DNA from: Diphasiastrum complanatum
Lineage: Eukaryota; Streptophyta; Lycopodiopsida; Lycopodiales; Lycopodiaceae
DNA length: 64,000 nt
Direction of reading: 5' to 3'
Assembly (NCBI GenBank): GCA_029204225.1
Contig: CM055092.1
Span: forward strand, 72,426,308 to 72,490,307
Made by a program: the position numbers and the translations under genes. The notes below the pieces were generated by a model, which was not told where the DNA came from, searched no databases, and saw nothing but the letters and a program-made list of their open reading frames with translations. This document shows, one piece after another, positions 24,011-34,870 of the stretch (position 1 is its first letter; every line of letters begins with the position of its first letter).

Positions 24011-25539
24011 AACTGACAGATCAACAATAGCCTTGTTTGACAAATTGGCTCCATTTGAGCATAATCTGGAATCATCATCGTAGTCATGCATTCAACAACC
24101 TCTTGATCTTCAACTTGACCATCAAAGTCATTGACTAAGATCTCTTTTCTAGATCCATTAGTTTCTGGAAAAGCATGAAAACATCCATCTACTTGCATAG
24201 CATCATCTACACAAGAAGATCCACCAAAATATGTTTCATTCTTCATAAGAGCTTGATGTTCAAAATCCATTACTTGGATCCACTTCTCTTTGTTTCTTGC
24301 TTCATCTACACATGTAGGTTCATCAAAAGAGGTTAGGAAAGCAAAGTGTGTACCTCCAACAACTTTCTTACCTTTCTCATCATATGTGAGCCTTGAAGTC
24401 ATTTGTCTTTCCCTTGATGTTCTCCTTGGCTTTTGACTTGATGAAGGTCCATCATCATCACCATCTAAAGTAGGATCCTTTACATCAACATCAAGAATAT
24501 TAGATCCATCCACATCATCATCAATAGAAGTAGGAATGTAAACCTTGTAGGCTTTACTCATCTCACTATATCCAACAGATATACATTTCCTTGAAGATGG
24601 ATCCTCCTTGGTCCTATCATCAAGAGTTATATTGACATAACATGTGCATCCAAAAGTTTTAAGAAAGTTGACACTCGGCCTCCTCTTGAATAGCATCTCA
24701 AAAGGTGTCCAGCCATCCAAAATAGCACTCGGCCACCTATTGCACAAAAAATTAGCACACAACAAAGCTTGATACCAAAATGGCTTATCAAGGTTATCAC
24801 TTAACCTCATGGCATTGGAACTTTCACAAAAGTCCTATTCTTTTTCTGGGCCACTCCATGTATACTCTCTCTTGATCCCATGCTCATCACAAAAAGTCTT
24901 AAACTTGGTAGATATGTACTCCCCACCATTGTCACTCCTTAAGCACTTGATCTTTGTGGAAAGTTGGTTCTCCCTTGCATTCTTGAACTTAAAAAAGACA
25001 TCATACATGTCATCTTCGCTCTTTAGTAGATAGATCATTAAAATCATCAATGAAATTTACATACATCTTTTTTACCTCTTGTAATCAATATATCATTTCT
25101 TTTGATCATACAAGCATCTCGATCACACTCCATTTTGAGACCTTTACCTAGCAATTGACTCACACTAAGTAAGTTCTTGGTAATAGATGGAATGAACTAA
25201 ACATCCTCCAAATGAAGATTCCTATTTGTAGAGAGAAAAATAGGAATTGTGACAATCTCTTTGATTGCACACTCACCATCATTGGCCGTGTAGATCACCC
25301 TCTTGTCATCTCCATATGCCAACAAAGAAGTGAAATACTCTTTGTGACAAGTCATGTGTGAACTTGCTCCACTATCAATCCACCATGGATCTAGATCTCC
25401 ATAGTTAGCAAGCATATATGAAGACATCACAAAGGCATCATCATTTGTATTTTGAACATCCAATCCATCCTCGTCAAGAGTTAGATTACCTTGCTTGTCT
25501 CATTGATCTCCCTTCTTCTTGTAGCACTCACTTGCAAAG
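24011..25539 (-). pseudogene. Copia element A, zinc knuckle to start of RT
   Basis: Read on the minus strand from 25539. Half a zinc knuckle (HFASECYKKKGD) comes first, then the protease WWIDSGASSHMTCHKEYF (25389-25340) with its DSG kept. The integrase core has CLRSDNGGEYIS at 25050-24835. Its continuation at 24810 has FKRRPSVNFLKTFGCTCYV and KAYKVYIP. The RT opening follows (DEARNKEKWIQVMDFEHQAL, near 24300). The sequence then turns into unrelated residues and the inverted arm at 24010. Gag is missing on one side, and the RT palm and RNase H on the other. Several frameshifts. Defective. Confidence 0.8.
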
Positions 25540-26065
25540 TGTTACGTACCCATAAGGGCACGCAATAGGAAAACTTGAGGTGATGGTCTCAATTATGGGA
25601 CGGAACGCTGATCTAGTGCTATAGTCTTTTGGGTGCCACGTGTCAATGTCTTATTGGCATGCGATGACTCGTTGTTATGGACCCGCGTCAGTGTGCACAA
25701 CTGCCGCATGTCGTTGGTCATGTGTGACTCCTATGGATGGAGATGGCCCACCTGGACTATGTGTATAGAGGTGGATCTCCATGAGCTTGGTATTCATGAT
25801 CTCCTAGAGAATGAAGAGCTCTTCCACTGGTGGTCAAGTTAGGATGAGTATCTAGGCCTTAGGATGTAGGTAGGCGAGGGTTGAGGGTAAGGCATGGTGG
25901 TATGGGACACCATGGCTTACATGAGATCTGGGCTTGCTTGATGGTGGTCTGTAGCTCCAGTGCACGGGGATGAGGTGGCAGTACCTCTATGGTTGGGTGG
26001 TAACATAGCGTTCGTCATCTGTTTGTGCTTTAGCAATGACCGGCATGACGATGGGGATTCTAACA
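25540..26065 (+). mobile_element. LTR inserted into copia A
   Basis: Starts TGTTACGTACCC and ends GGATTCTAACA, two bases before a primer site. It begins in the middle of the zinc-knuckle codons of copia A, so it is the younger insertion. The ORFs at 25633-25842 and 25960-26142 are by-products. Confidence 0.65.
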
Positions 26066-26067
26066 TT

Positions 26068-26079
26068 TGGTATCAGTGC
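26068..26079 (+). other. tRNA-iMet-like primer-binding site
   Basis: TGGTATCAGTGC: one base different from the usual TGGTATCAGAGC, 2 nt after the LTR end. Supports a plus-strand element whose interior is lost. Confidence 0.65.
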
Positions 26080-27189
26080 CACCGATCATTCTGTATAAGG
26101 TGCAATCGCTCTAACTTGATGAACCACCAAATGAATGAGTGAGACAGTACAATGTATTTCAATTCATTGAAATATTAATCATATTGCTCACAGATGCAAT
26201 TACACTTTATTGATTGACTAGTTCACATCGAACAAGAAGTCGATGCATGTGAGTACACAATTTGTGATCATCATTTTTTGTGATACATAAATTTCTTTAT
26301 TCCGTTGTGCATATGGCAACCAAAATTGATAGAAAATGGAATTCAATGTGTTGATAAGTAACAAATTCCAAAAGTGAGATCCATTTACATTCTGTTTTAT
26401 ACCATGGTTTATACCGAGGGGACTTTTTTCATCAGTCTCGGTATTCCCCTCGGTTAGCAGAGTGTCCTAAAATGCCTCTGGCCACCTGGACCCTCTTTAT
26501 AGCCCTCTCTATAAATGTCTCAAAAACAAGTGCAAATTTGGTAGGCTTATACCAATGTCAACCTCGGTATACCCCTCAATATTCCGATGTATGTTCCGAG
26601 GCCCTCTTGTGAGTTTATAACCCTCTCTATAAATGTTTCAAAACCAAGTTCAAATTTGGTAGGCTTATTCCGAGGTCAAATACCAGGCCCGAGGCTTGAG
26701 CATTCCGCTCCCCGCATGACTCATTTTAAAAACTATCTTTCAAAGAAACGCTAAAAAAAAACCTTGAAAATCGCTTGTCCTCTTGTAGTGCTAGTACAAA
26801 TTTGGGGTTGTTTTAACTTTAACCATTTTTGGAAGAGAGGAAAAAGGAAGAAGCCTAAAGGGTAGTTGATTGGTTGACTAAGTTGATTAGTTTGATTAAT
26901 CTACTTTTGAAACCTAAAGTATATTTAATTGCAATTGAGAATAACAATTGGGAATCATTTAAGAAGACTGCCTCTAGGAGATTCATGTAAATTGAGGTTA
27001 ATAAGGTGATGTTACTAGATTGGAGATAATCAGGCCCAATAGGAATATTTATCTCTTAGTGTACTTCTAAAGATTGATATAGTACTTTAGTGCAAAGATA
27101 TATAATTTGAGAACTATTCCATCTCTAAGTACCTATTTGATGTTGAAGTCAGACTAAGGATTGATTTTCAAGATAAAAGTGAAAGCTAA
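26080..27189. other. Element interior or non-coding, with a tandem pair
   Basis: No ORF of interest. 26493-26610 and 26611-26700 form a tandem pair of period 118 bp sharing CCCTCTCTATAAATGT and AAATTTGGTAGGCTTAT. Many CCGAGG/CCTCGG motifs lie around them. Confidence 0.5.
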
Positions 27190-27526
27190 ATGATTGATTT
27201 GTTAGCTTTTGAACTTAATCTTCAGGTTTGGTCGACTGATCATCCTGTGTATTATGCAAATTTAGTTTATTATATGATGATGATAGTTAGATGTATTGAA
27301 GATTTTACCCATTTGGAGGACTTATCGCTCAATGTACCTTTGGACCTTGAAAGAGTACTTAAAATCAAAGATAAACAATTGAGAAATCGTTCTATCTCTG
27401 AGTGCTTGCTTAGGTTGGTTGGTCAAATTGAGGATAATGATTCATGGGAAAGAGTTAAAAGCATACAAATTGGATCTTCCCCAGTTACTCATTCTGAGGA
27501 TAGAACTAAGTTTAAGGGGGGAAGAA
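27190..27526 (+). pseudogene. Gypsy chromodomain and polypurine tract, plus strand
   Basis: Encodes HLEDLSLNVPLDLERVLKIK, then DKQLRNRSISECLLRLVG and EDNDSWERVKSIQ. This is close to the minus-strand chromodomain at 11057-11261 (LEDLSLSVPLEPEKVLRTID), so it is the same family in the opposite orientation. AAGGGGGGAAGA at 27514-27525 is the polypurine tract. Only the 3' end of the element is present. The start codon at 27190 is arbitrary. Confidence 0.7.
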
Positions 27527-27682
27527 TGTCCATGTCTAGTATGTGGGCTTCGAAATAAGTCCTGACATGGACAGCCGGTCACTCCAGTGTATATGATTAT
27601 TGGTTATGCCTCGTCATTCTAAGCTTGGCCTGTAAAGATAATTAATAATCATATGAGGGCCCAGACCTATAATTGGACATAA
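27527..27682 (+). mobile_element. Truncated 3' LTR of the plus-strand gypsy relative
   Basis: Begins TGTCCATGTC directly after the PPT. Shares GGTCACTC, GGGCCCAGACCTATAATT and GGACATA with the complement of the LTR at 10621-11046. Similarity fades after about 27682. Confidence 0.6.
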
Positions 27683-28954
27683 AATTTAAATTTTTTACAT
27701 TTTTGGCATTGCCTTGCAAAAGGCATTATTATGTGTTCAAGTTTATCAAATGAATTTATGTAAAAGTCAAGATGCACCATTATATACAAGTCATAAATAG
27801 GACAAAAAAATTTGCATGTATCCCTAGGCTCTCAACCTTCATGATGCACCACGTCATCACCAACACCAATCATAAAAAAAAAAAAAATGATCTATTTGCA
27901 TTCACAAAATCATTTCACACATGTTTTTTTTATTGGAAAACACTTTGAATTAGAGTTAAAGATCCATTATGCCACGGTTCCTAGACGTCTAGGATTTGAA
28001 AATAGCTGATCCTATGAGATAATCTCATTTTTTAATCTAGATGTCACAATGCTTTTTGTGGTATTATATCCCAATGCTTTCAAGTTTACTTGAGGGAAGT
28101 CAATGTATATCAAATGTTCTTAAGGGAAGTCAATGTATATCAAATGTTCTTGTTTCGTCCTGAGTGTTTACTTAAAGAGAAGTCAAAAGGGCCCATCCCT
28201 TGGGGCCTCCCCAGATTTGAGTTGATCTAGTCCTGTTGATACTTTGGATTGGATACCTTTCCCTGGTCTCCCAGATTTAAGTTGATCTAATCCTGTTGAC
28301 ACTTTGGATTTGAATATGCCTTTGCCTAATTCTCCTTTCCCATGTATCTCTAGATAAATTCTCATGGGTTCTGGATTGCCATATATAGGATGGTGTTGAT
28401 CGATGGCAACTATAACTTTGCATGAGATATTCAGCTACCAGCTGCATACTTGGGTTCATCTGGTTCTTGAGGATCTGCTGTCTTTCAACATAAATGCAGT
28501 GATCAGCGCCACTCGCATATTCAAGAATCGATTGCTGGTCTGCGATCTTGATTGCCATAACCTGTACTATGGTGTTGATCGATGGCAGAATCTATATGTT
28601 TGCATGAGATATTCAGCTATCAGCTACATACTTGCGTTCATCTGGGTCCTTGAGGATCTGTCTTTAATCAACATAAATCCAGTGCTCAGCACTTGTATAT
28701 ATATATGTTCCAGAATTAATTATTGGTTTTGTTTTTTCATGTAAGCAACGATACTAGATATCCTATATTTTCAGCTAAATTGTAGCGCATTCACACAACA
28801 CACACTACCTTTCAGGAAAACGCACGTTCTTGGAGATCTGCCTCACACCAGTTGCAGATTCAATTGATCTACAGTTTGATACATGCATGTTTGAGCTTGG
28901 AATTAGATCTATTTTGTATGCAGCTTTCGTTCTGGCACACATACGGTTGTGAGA
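27683..28954. other. Non-coding stretch with three tandem duplications
   Basis: No gene supported. Tandem pairs: about 28094-28152 (30-bp unit with GTCAATGTATATCAAATGTT), 28211-28315 (60-bp period, CCAGATTT then GTTGATCTA), and 28392-28690 (179-bp period, GGTGTTGATCGATGGCA). TATATATATA near 28695 lies about 540 bp before the gene at 29233. The minus ORF 28277-28558 crosses the repeats and has no motif. Confidence 0.55.
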
Positions 28955-29232
28955 TCTTGATATTTGTCTTGATCTAGAACGCATGCATAATTGATCAAGA
29001 AAGACTACCGTTTGCTGGCCTTCATACCTATAATCAGCATAGACCGGCAGCTCTTTGATACTGTGAGTATTGACGGTTCTGCTATGAACAGCTAGACAAG
29101 GAGCTTTGTTCATGAAAAGGAAAGATAGTTGACCTCACGCTAAGGCACATGCAAAAGATTACTGTCAATTAGAGTTGGAGTTTTCATTGGCAGTGGCTGT
29201 GAAAGGACGAGAGCTAGTGCGCTGCCAGCAAA

Positions 29233-30948
29233 ATGGAGAACAAAAGCACAGATCTAGATCAGAAGACGCTCATGTTTCTATCGAAAAGCTGTCGTGGAGT
29301 GTCTTTCGAAATGAACGTCAGCGTTGAGAGAGTCTTAGAAAAAAGAAAGTCCGCTATTGTGGTAATCTCCGAGCACGAAGAGCCGACCATATTAAGCTGG
29401 TTCTCGGGTAATTTATCGAAGCTGACGAGGAGTGCGAGGCTAATATCCATAGGTTCCTTGAACAGAAGGTTTACAGAGTCAGTGTCTAAAGCCAGCAAGA
29501 CCGCGTCGTTTGATTACAACTTTGGCCAGATACCACCTGATGATGAGGGCCTTTTTGGAGATCCTGAAACAGGCTCGTGGGATGTGGCTTGTACTACAAC
29601 CCTCGAAGGAACGGCTGCACAAGAGAAGCTAGAAAAGAAACGAACTCCCACGCCTGACTTAGGAGCAATCCTTTTGGAGCTATGCCAACTAACTATTTAC
29701 AAGTATCTACTCCTTTTATGTATTGCACTGAATGTCTTGGGAGGAATACTAGCAGCGGCAAATCTTTTTCCTTATGCCAAAGCTAATCCCTCTCTCTTTG
29801 CCATCGGAAACGTCCTCATGCTGGTTCTAGTGAGAAATGAAGTGCTTCTTAGAGTACTCTTTTGGATAATTGTGAAAATTCTCGGCTATCCCTTCATCCC
29901 ACTCGGATTCAAGTACGCGGTGACTTCATTCATGCTGAATTTAGGAGGAATACATAGTGGCTGTGGAGTATCAGCCCTGATATGGGTCATGTATGCACTT
30001 ACACGTATATTCGGACCTCTCCATTCAACCCCAAGAGAGATTTTTGCAGTTACTTGGGGAATTTGTTTGATGCTGCTCCTGAGCTGCATTGGAGCATTTC
30101 CTCTGTTCAGAATGCTGCATCATAATGTTTTTGAACGAGTGCATCGTTTCGCGGGCTGGACTTCTCTTGCTTTGGTCTGGATATTCATCATCTTGTCCTA
30201 CAGTACTTACGATCCTTCCAATCACAAGTATTTGGTGTCCGTTAGATCATTACTGAAAAGGCAAGTAGTATGGTTTACCATCGTGATAACATTTCTGATC
30301 ATATTGCCTTGGCTGTTTTTACGAAAAGTTCCTGTTGAAGCGGTGGTTACAGATTCGAAAAACGTAACCCTTCTGAACTTATCAGGCGGAATCAAACCTG
30401 GAATTCTGATCCGAATCAGCCCCTCCCCACTTTCGGAATGGCATGCATTTGGCATCATATCTGACGGAAGAAAGCGGCACACAATCATTGCTGGCGCAGT
30501 CGGGGACTTCACCAAAAGCCTCGTAGAGAATCCACCAGAGTATCTATGGGTCAGAACTTTCTATTTCACAGGCATACCGTTCCTGGTTAATCTGTACAAC
30601 AGGGTGCTGCTAGTTGCCACAGGATCTGGAGCTGGTGTCTACCTCTCTTTCATCATGCAGCCAACAAAACCGGACGTGCATTTGATTTGGATTGCCAACT
30701 CAATCCAGAAAACCTATGGCGATGACATTTACAAACTAGTAAGCGAAACGGCTTCAGAAAAGATCACTGTTTTTGACACAGCAACTCTAGGATCACGGTC
30801 CATGATGAAGGAAATGGTGATCAAGAAAGCAAAGGAATGGGAAGCTCAGGTTGTTTTTGTGACTAGCAATCGACGAGGCACAAGCGAGTTCGTGACTTCC
30901 TGCAGAGATGCTGGAATAGCAGCCTTTGGTCCAATCTGGGATTCATGA
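29233..30948 (+). CDS. Multi-pass membrane protein with reductase-like C-terminal half, copy 2
   Basis: An intact, intronless 571-aa partner of the 8194-9915 gene. Same architecture: soluble N-terminus, about six membrane segments in residues 150-365, a membrane-face histidine cluster (HNVFERVHRFAGW), then a flavin/NAD(P)H-reductase-like C-terminus. The Gly-rich loop reads ATGSGAGVYLSF, with Ala for Val. Nearly all differences from copy 1 lie in residues 1-182, including a changed SKASKTAS stretch, two net missing residues, and single changes such as Lys38Arg. The middle 285 residues are identical. The start is fixed by the shared Met-Glu opening. Both copies look functional; the redox role is inferred. 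Confidence 0.85.
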   Translation: MENKSTDLDQKTLMFLSKSCRGVSFEMNVSVERVLEKRKSAIVVISEHEEPTILSWFSGNLSKLTRSARLISIGSLNRRFTESVSKASKTASFDYNFGQIPPDDEGLFGDPETGSWDVACTTTLEGTAAQEKLEKKRTPTPDLGAILLELCQLTIYKYLLLLCIALNVLGGILAAANLFPYAKANPSLFAIGNVLMLVLVRNEVLLRVLFWIIVKILGYPFIPLGFKYAVTSFMLNLGGIHSGCGVSALIWVMYALTRIFGPLHSTPREIFAVTWGICLMLLLSCIGAFPLFRMLHHNVFERVHRFAGWTSLALVWIFIILSYSTYDPSNHKYLVSVRSLLKRQVVWFTIVITFLIILPWLFLRKVPVEAVVTDSKNVTLLNLSGGIKPGILIRISPSPLSEWHAFGIISDGRKRHTIIAGAVGDFTKSLVENPPEYLWVRTFYFTGIPFLVNLYNRVLLVATGSGAGVYLSFIMQPTKPDVHLIWIANSIQKTYGDDIYKLVSETASEKITVFDTATLGSRSMMKEMVIKKAKEWEAQVVFVTSNRRGTSEFVTSCRDAGIAAFGPIWDS

Positions 30949-31139
30949 CTTCAGCAATCGGTAATTCCACAAGCTACAATCAGCTCACAATCTACATAAA
31001 GAGTGACGTTTCTACTGCTTTGATAATTATTTCAGCGAGCATAACTTCAGCAATCAGTTCTACAAGCTACAATTAGCTGACAATCTACATAAAAGAATGG
31101 CATTTCTAGTCCTTTGATGATTATTTCAGCGACCAAAGT
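30948..31139. repeat. 96-bp tandem duplication at the stop codon
   Basis: Units start ACTTCAGCAATC at 30948 and 31044. Both hold ACAAGCTACAAT and end ATTATTTCAGCG. Absent from arm A, so it arose after the arms separated. It alters the 3' untranslated region. Confidence 0.8.
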
Positions 31140-31898
31140 TGAAGGGTTATTTGAGAGACGCCATAGTAGATCTCACAATCACTGTATATAACATTGGAAT
31201 TTAGGATCAAACTCAATCATAATATCACCAAGTCAAATTGTTTGCTTCATTAATAGGATTGAGATCTCACAATCACACAATCACTTAATATAACATTGAA
31301 ATTTAGGATCAAACTCAATTAGAGACAAATGGTCTGCTTCATTAATGGGATTGAGATGTTTTATTTGTGCAATTATATAAAATTATTAAAATGAAGATGG
31401 TCTATGGCTTGTTATGCTTAGATGCACACCAGGCCCCACTCATCATATCTGAAGGAGTAAGTGTAAAAGTTAATTTTCAAGGTTCTAGCTTTGCCTTTTA
31501 AAAAGCTATAAAACCGCTTTTGAGTTCTTCAAAGAAGTTTGTGAAAAATGTCAATAGCAAGGGCCTAAAGATGTCACAAGGAAGATTGTCACATATGAAA
31601 TGAGAAATTGGGTACATCTTCATCTACATACAAGTTGAAGACTACATAGAGCATCTTGGTGACATATTGTGACATAATCTTGATGTGAAATCGTAAACAC
31701 AAAGTCTTTTACATATACCTTGTTTGACATGCATCACAACAAAATTCCCACATTTTGAGGAAAATACTGAGGCTTCTATTTATGATTTGAAAAAAAATTG
31801 AAAGATTATCCTCAGTATGGCCCTCAATATTCACAATGAAAGCATTTCCTCGGAATAGATGTCGTCAAATTGCTTGGAATAGTCCTCAATACAAATTG

Positions 31899-32455
31899 TA
31901 AAGATGTTTTTTTTTACTTCGCACCCAGCTTTCAACACTTAAGTGGCCCGATCAATTGTGTCCATCTGTGTCGAACTGTAACAGTGGTTATATATAGAAG
32001 TTCTTGGAAAGGCAGGATAATGCATTTTGAAAATTTTCAAATCCTTTAAGATCCAAATTTATAACCTAATCTTTGGTTAGAAAGAGAACAATTCTACCAA
32101 TGTTACCAATGTAGAATAATCAACGTCTACTCATTGAAGAGATGCAAACTCAATAAGAGCCTGATCAAACATCACACATATGATATGATGAAGTTGTTGT
32201 CCGTACAAAAATAGTAAGCTACTATATTTCACACGTATGGATCCGAAAATAGCATAAAATAAACATTCTATACACACATTAGGGGATGTTAAAACTCAAA
32301 ATGGGCCCTTTGTCAAGATGCTTTTTTTTACTTCGCACGCTTCAACGCTTATGTGTCCCAATCAATGGTGTCCATTTGTGACGAACTATAACGGTGGTTG
32401 ACAGACGAAAATTGTTTTTGCCTTTCCCGGGCAAATTTCATGATTTTCAAATATC
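31899..32455. repeat. Direct repeat pair about 415 bp apart
   Basis: 31901-32040 and 32314-32455 both start AGATG, then a T run and ACTTCGCAC. They continue through GTGTCCAT and CGAACT-TAAC-GTGG wording with many mismatches. No coding sequence. Confidence 0.6.
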
Positions 32456-32801
32456 CCGTCAGGCAGAACAAACAATTGTAATTGGACCATAGTTACAGTC
32501 CGAGTACTCTTTTGTTGCCCGTCTTTGTACACTCGAGGTTGATTTGACGTCAATAGTCGTAGTATCAACTGCCGATCAGTCTATCACGGAAGTTTTAGTT
32601 CAGCATGCTTATATTCACAAAGAGCTCAATATTCAGGATTTGAAACCAAATGATAAAGAAAATGCAATTGTAAGTATACGATTAGTATGTACATATAAAA
32701 TTAAATTTCTTTGATATTAGCATTTTTTTTATATCAAATTTTCTCACAATAATTTTGTTGGTTTTGCATCAAATTTCTTTGAATGGCAACCAGTTCAATC
32801 G

Positions 32802-33077
32802 ATGGCAGAAATAATTAATGTCATACATTTTGATATCGGTATTTTACAATATAAAGATCAATCTCCAAAATCTCTTTTAGAGTCAGGAGTGTTTTTTTAT
32901 GATCACACCTGTATTCCAGATAAAAATAGTTTAGTGGGTAGATTAGAGCCATATCCTCTACTAAATTTTTTGAGTGAGGAATGGATTTCTCCATATTTAG
33001 CAATTTCAAAAAGTTTTCGATCTAGACTTTATATGGATATTCAGAGTATATCAAAATGTAGCACTTTTATTAAATAG
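32802..33077 (+). CDS. Unrecognised 91-codon ORF, possibly an old exon
   Basis: Fairly mixed residue use, including GRLEPYPLLNFLSEEWISPY, so it may be a decayed exon rather than random AT-rich sequence. No family recognised. A second frame at 33196-33486 (with ECKVCNSSMTF, a Cys pair) and a third piece to about 33700 lie in line with it. They could be exons of one dead gene or a DNA-transposon fragment. Confidence 0.25.
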   Translation: MAEIINVIHFDIGILQYKDQSPKSLLESGVFFYDHTCIPDKNSLVGRLEPYPLLNFLSEEWISPYLAISKSFRSRLYMDIQSISKCSTFIK

Positions 33078-33195
33078 ATTAAGTTGGTATCTACCTTTTC
33101 TATTTTTGTTGATTTTTTTTTCCAAAATGCAATGTTCGGCGAACGAAAACAATGTTTATTTGTAATGACTCTAGTGATGAAATAATCGCTCCAAG

Positions 33196-33486
33196 TTGTT
33201 GGATGATGGTTGGGATATGAAACAAAATCAGCAAGTTGAGTGCAAGGTATGTAACTCATCAATGACATTTAGATATCACATCGAAAAACAAATGCTCACT
33301 TTGTTGTTGTATTATAGAAGATGGATAAAATGCAAAAATGAGTGGAAGCCACTTGATCAAGATTTTGGAATAAACCATCAAGAGCAACTTCAAATAACAG
33401 TGAAAAGAAATGATGACATTCTTGCGATGGTTGAGGTAGAGGAAGATTGGTGTCTCAATCACATTCAATCAGAACTAGACATGTAA
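33196..33486 (+). CDS. Unrecognised 96-codon ORF
   Basis: Contains one CxxC pair (ECKVCNSS) and a charged C-terminal half. In line with 32802-33077, but the frames do not join without introns. No recognised domain. Could be an exon of the same dead gene, or chance. Confidence 0.2.
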   Translation: MLDDGWDMKQNQQVECKVCNSSMTFRYHIEKQMLTLLLYYRRWIKCKNEWKPLDQDFGINHQEQLQITVKRNDDILAMVEVEEDWCLNHIQSELDM

Positions 33487-33632
33487 TTCAATCTACCTCA
33501 GTACTATCAATTTCAATTGACTGGTGTAAAGGTACGTTATGCTCGCCCTATGAAAATTTTCAGTTTTTCTATTTCTTAGTGAATCGGTTTTACAAGATAA
33601 ATGAACTTAAAGAATTTTTGTTGTGCAGGTAA

Positions 33633-34124
33633 GAGCAATGAAGGAAGAGTATATAAAATGCAAAGACATAGGAACATCTATCAAAATTGAAGATCCATAG
33701 AATTTGAACAATATAATTTTGTATTATGTCATATAATTTTATGTATACATCATGTTTGATAATATATGAACCACTCAACTTGAGTACCGGTGAAGCTGAG
33801 GGTCTTTCTTTTCTATGATCTCCATTTCTATGGTGGAGAACACACCGTAATTGCAACTAGATATGAATTTTTGATAACAAGCTTAATTGTCTTCTGCCGA
33901 AAATGCATTATCTCCATTGGGAAGATCTTCGGGCACTTGAACTCCAGTGACCGCTGCAATCAAATATTGAATCGACATGCGCCATCATACTGATGAAATG
34001 ATAATTACTCGATGGAGTGCTCTAAACCGCAATATCGGTTCAATGCGTGCCCTTGTTGAAGTGCCTCCCAGTGAAGTCATCCCCGCGCGCTGAACCGATA
34101 TCGGCTATATTTTTTGTCTTCAGT
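33633..34124. other. Non-coding, with CCGATATCGG motifs
   Basis: No supported gene. TGAACCGATATCGG (about 34092-34106) and its near-complement CCGCAATATCGGTTCA (about 34028-34043) form a short inverted pair. Confidence 0.4.
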
Positions 34125-34311
34125 GCCTTGGTCTGTATTGTCCTTGTCTTGGCACGTTTAGATTTGCTTGAAGATGATCTAAGTGAAGCTTTGCTGCAAC
34201 AAATTTGAGTGAACCTATGTCGAATGTTTGGGTTGGTTGTGGCAAAGGTTCACTCAGATCATCTTTAGACAAATCCAAAAATACCAAGGTAAAGGCAAGA
34301 CAGACCAAGGC
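34125..34311. repeat. Foldback of two 64 to 79-bp arms
   Basis: Arm 1 (34125-34203) and arm 2 (34233-34311) are imperfect reverse complements, both bounded by GCCTTGGTCTGT and its complement. About 14 mismatches in the best 64 bp by eye. Arm 1 read plus (ALVCIVLVLARLDLLEDDLS) and arm 2 read minus (ALVCLAFTLVFLDLSKDDLS) are both open and similar. The foldback is therefore an inverted duplication of a once-coding segment. Confidence 0.75.
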
Positions 34312-34329
34312 TATAAAAAAGAAAGGTTT

Positions 34330-34870
34330 GATCATGACGACTAGCTTTGACTCACTTAGCACCTGAAATAAGAACCTCAAATGCAAACATGTAAGAACAA
34401 CAATTGAAATTGAAAATGAATGAATATAAAAAATCTCAATATATTTGTATAAAAATTTTCTGTACATGTGAAATACATATTGGCTCATCCACATGAAAGG
34501 AAACCATTCATTTTTCCATACATCTATCTTTGGCTCTATGATCTCTAAATCCAGTTCTAGCATCTGGAATATCTACAGGGTAGGAATTTTCCACCAATAT
34601 CCTGAATGCTTCATGCCGAAAATGCCAGATCCCTTGTCACGTGACTAGTGTATAGGAAAACTGAGAAAACAAATTTCATAAGAAAATTTGTATTAGAAAC
34701 ATATGTTAGGAATATTACAATAATAAATTCATGAAAATTTCCTAAATAAATATATGACCTTCTGTATATCTAGAATAGAGTCATATTGAGTGAGCCACAT
34801 AAAGAACGTTCTTGCATTGAAGACTGTATACCATCCACAACTGACATTATCTTGTTGTTGGGAGGACTAC
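34330..34870 (-). pseudogene. Dead gene fragment, possibly a C48/Ulp1-like protease end
   Basis: Minus-strand readings near 34870-34740 give QQDNVSCGWYTVFNARTFF, recalling the Gln...Cys-Gly active-site region of Ulp1-type (C48) proteases, which plant transposons often carry. Further on, 34610-34560 gives FRHEAFRILVENSYP, like the helix ending such domains. The His and Asp of the triad are not visible. The ORF at 34120-34563 overlaps this region and the foldback. The call is tentative. Confidence 0.25.

Larger units (their letters stand above)
28955..31898 (+). repeat. Inverted duplication arm B
   Basis: Counterpart of arm A (7274-10165). It begins next to TATTTGTCTTGATC and ends at CAATACAAATTG. 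Upstream it keeps the same sequence around GCATGCATAATTGATCAAGA. Downstream it carries an extra local duplication right after the stop codon. Confidence 0.9.

Noticed and set aside
23863-24810. A 315-codon ORF that could be taken as a host gene
   Set aside because: It starts in copia A integrase and RT and runs by chance into the inverted arm; a false fusion.
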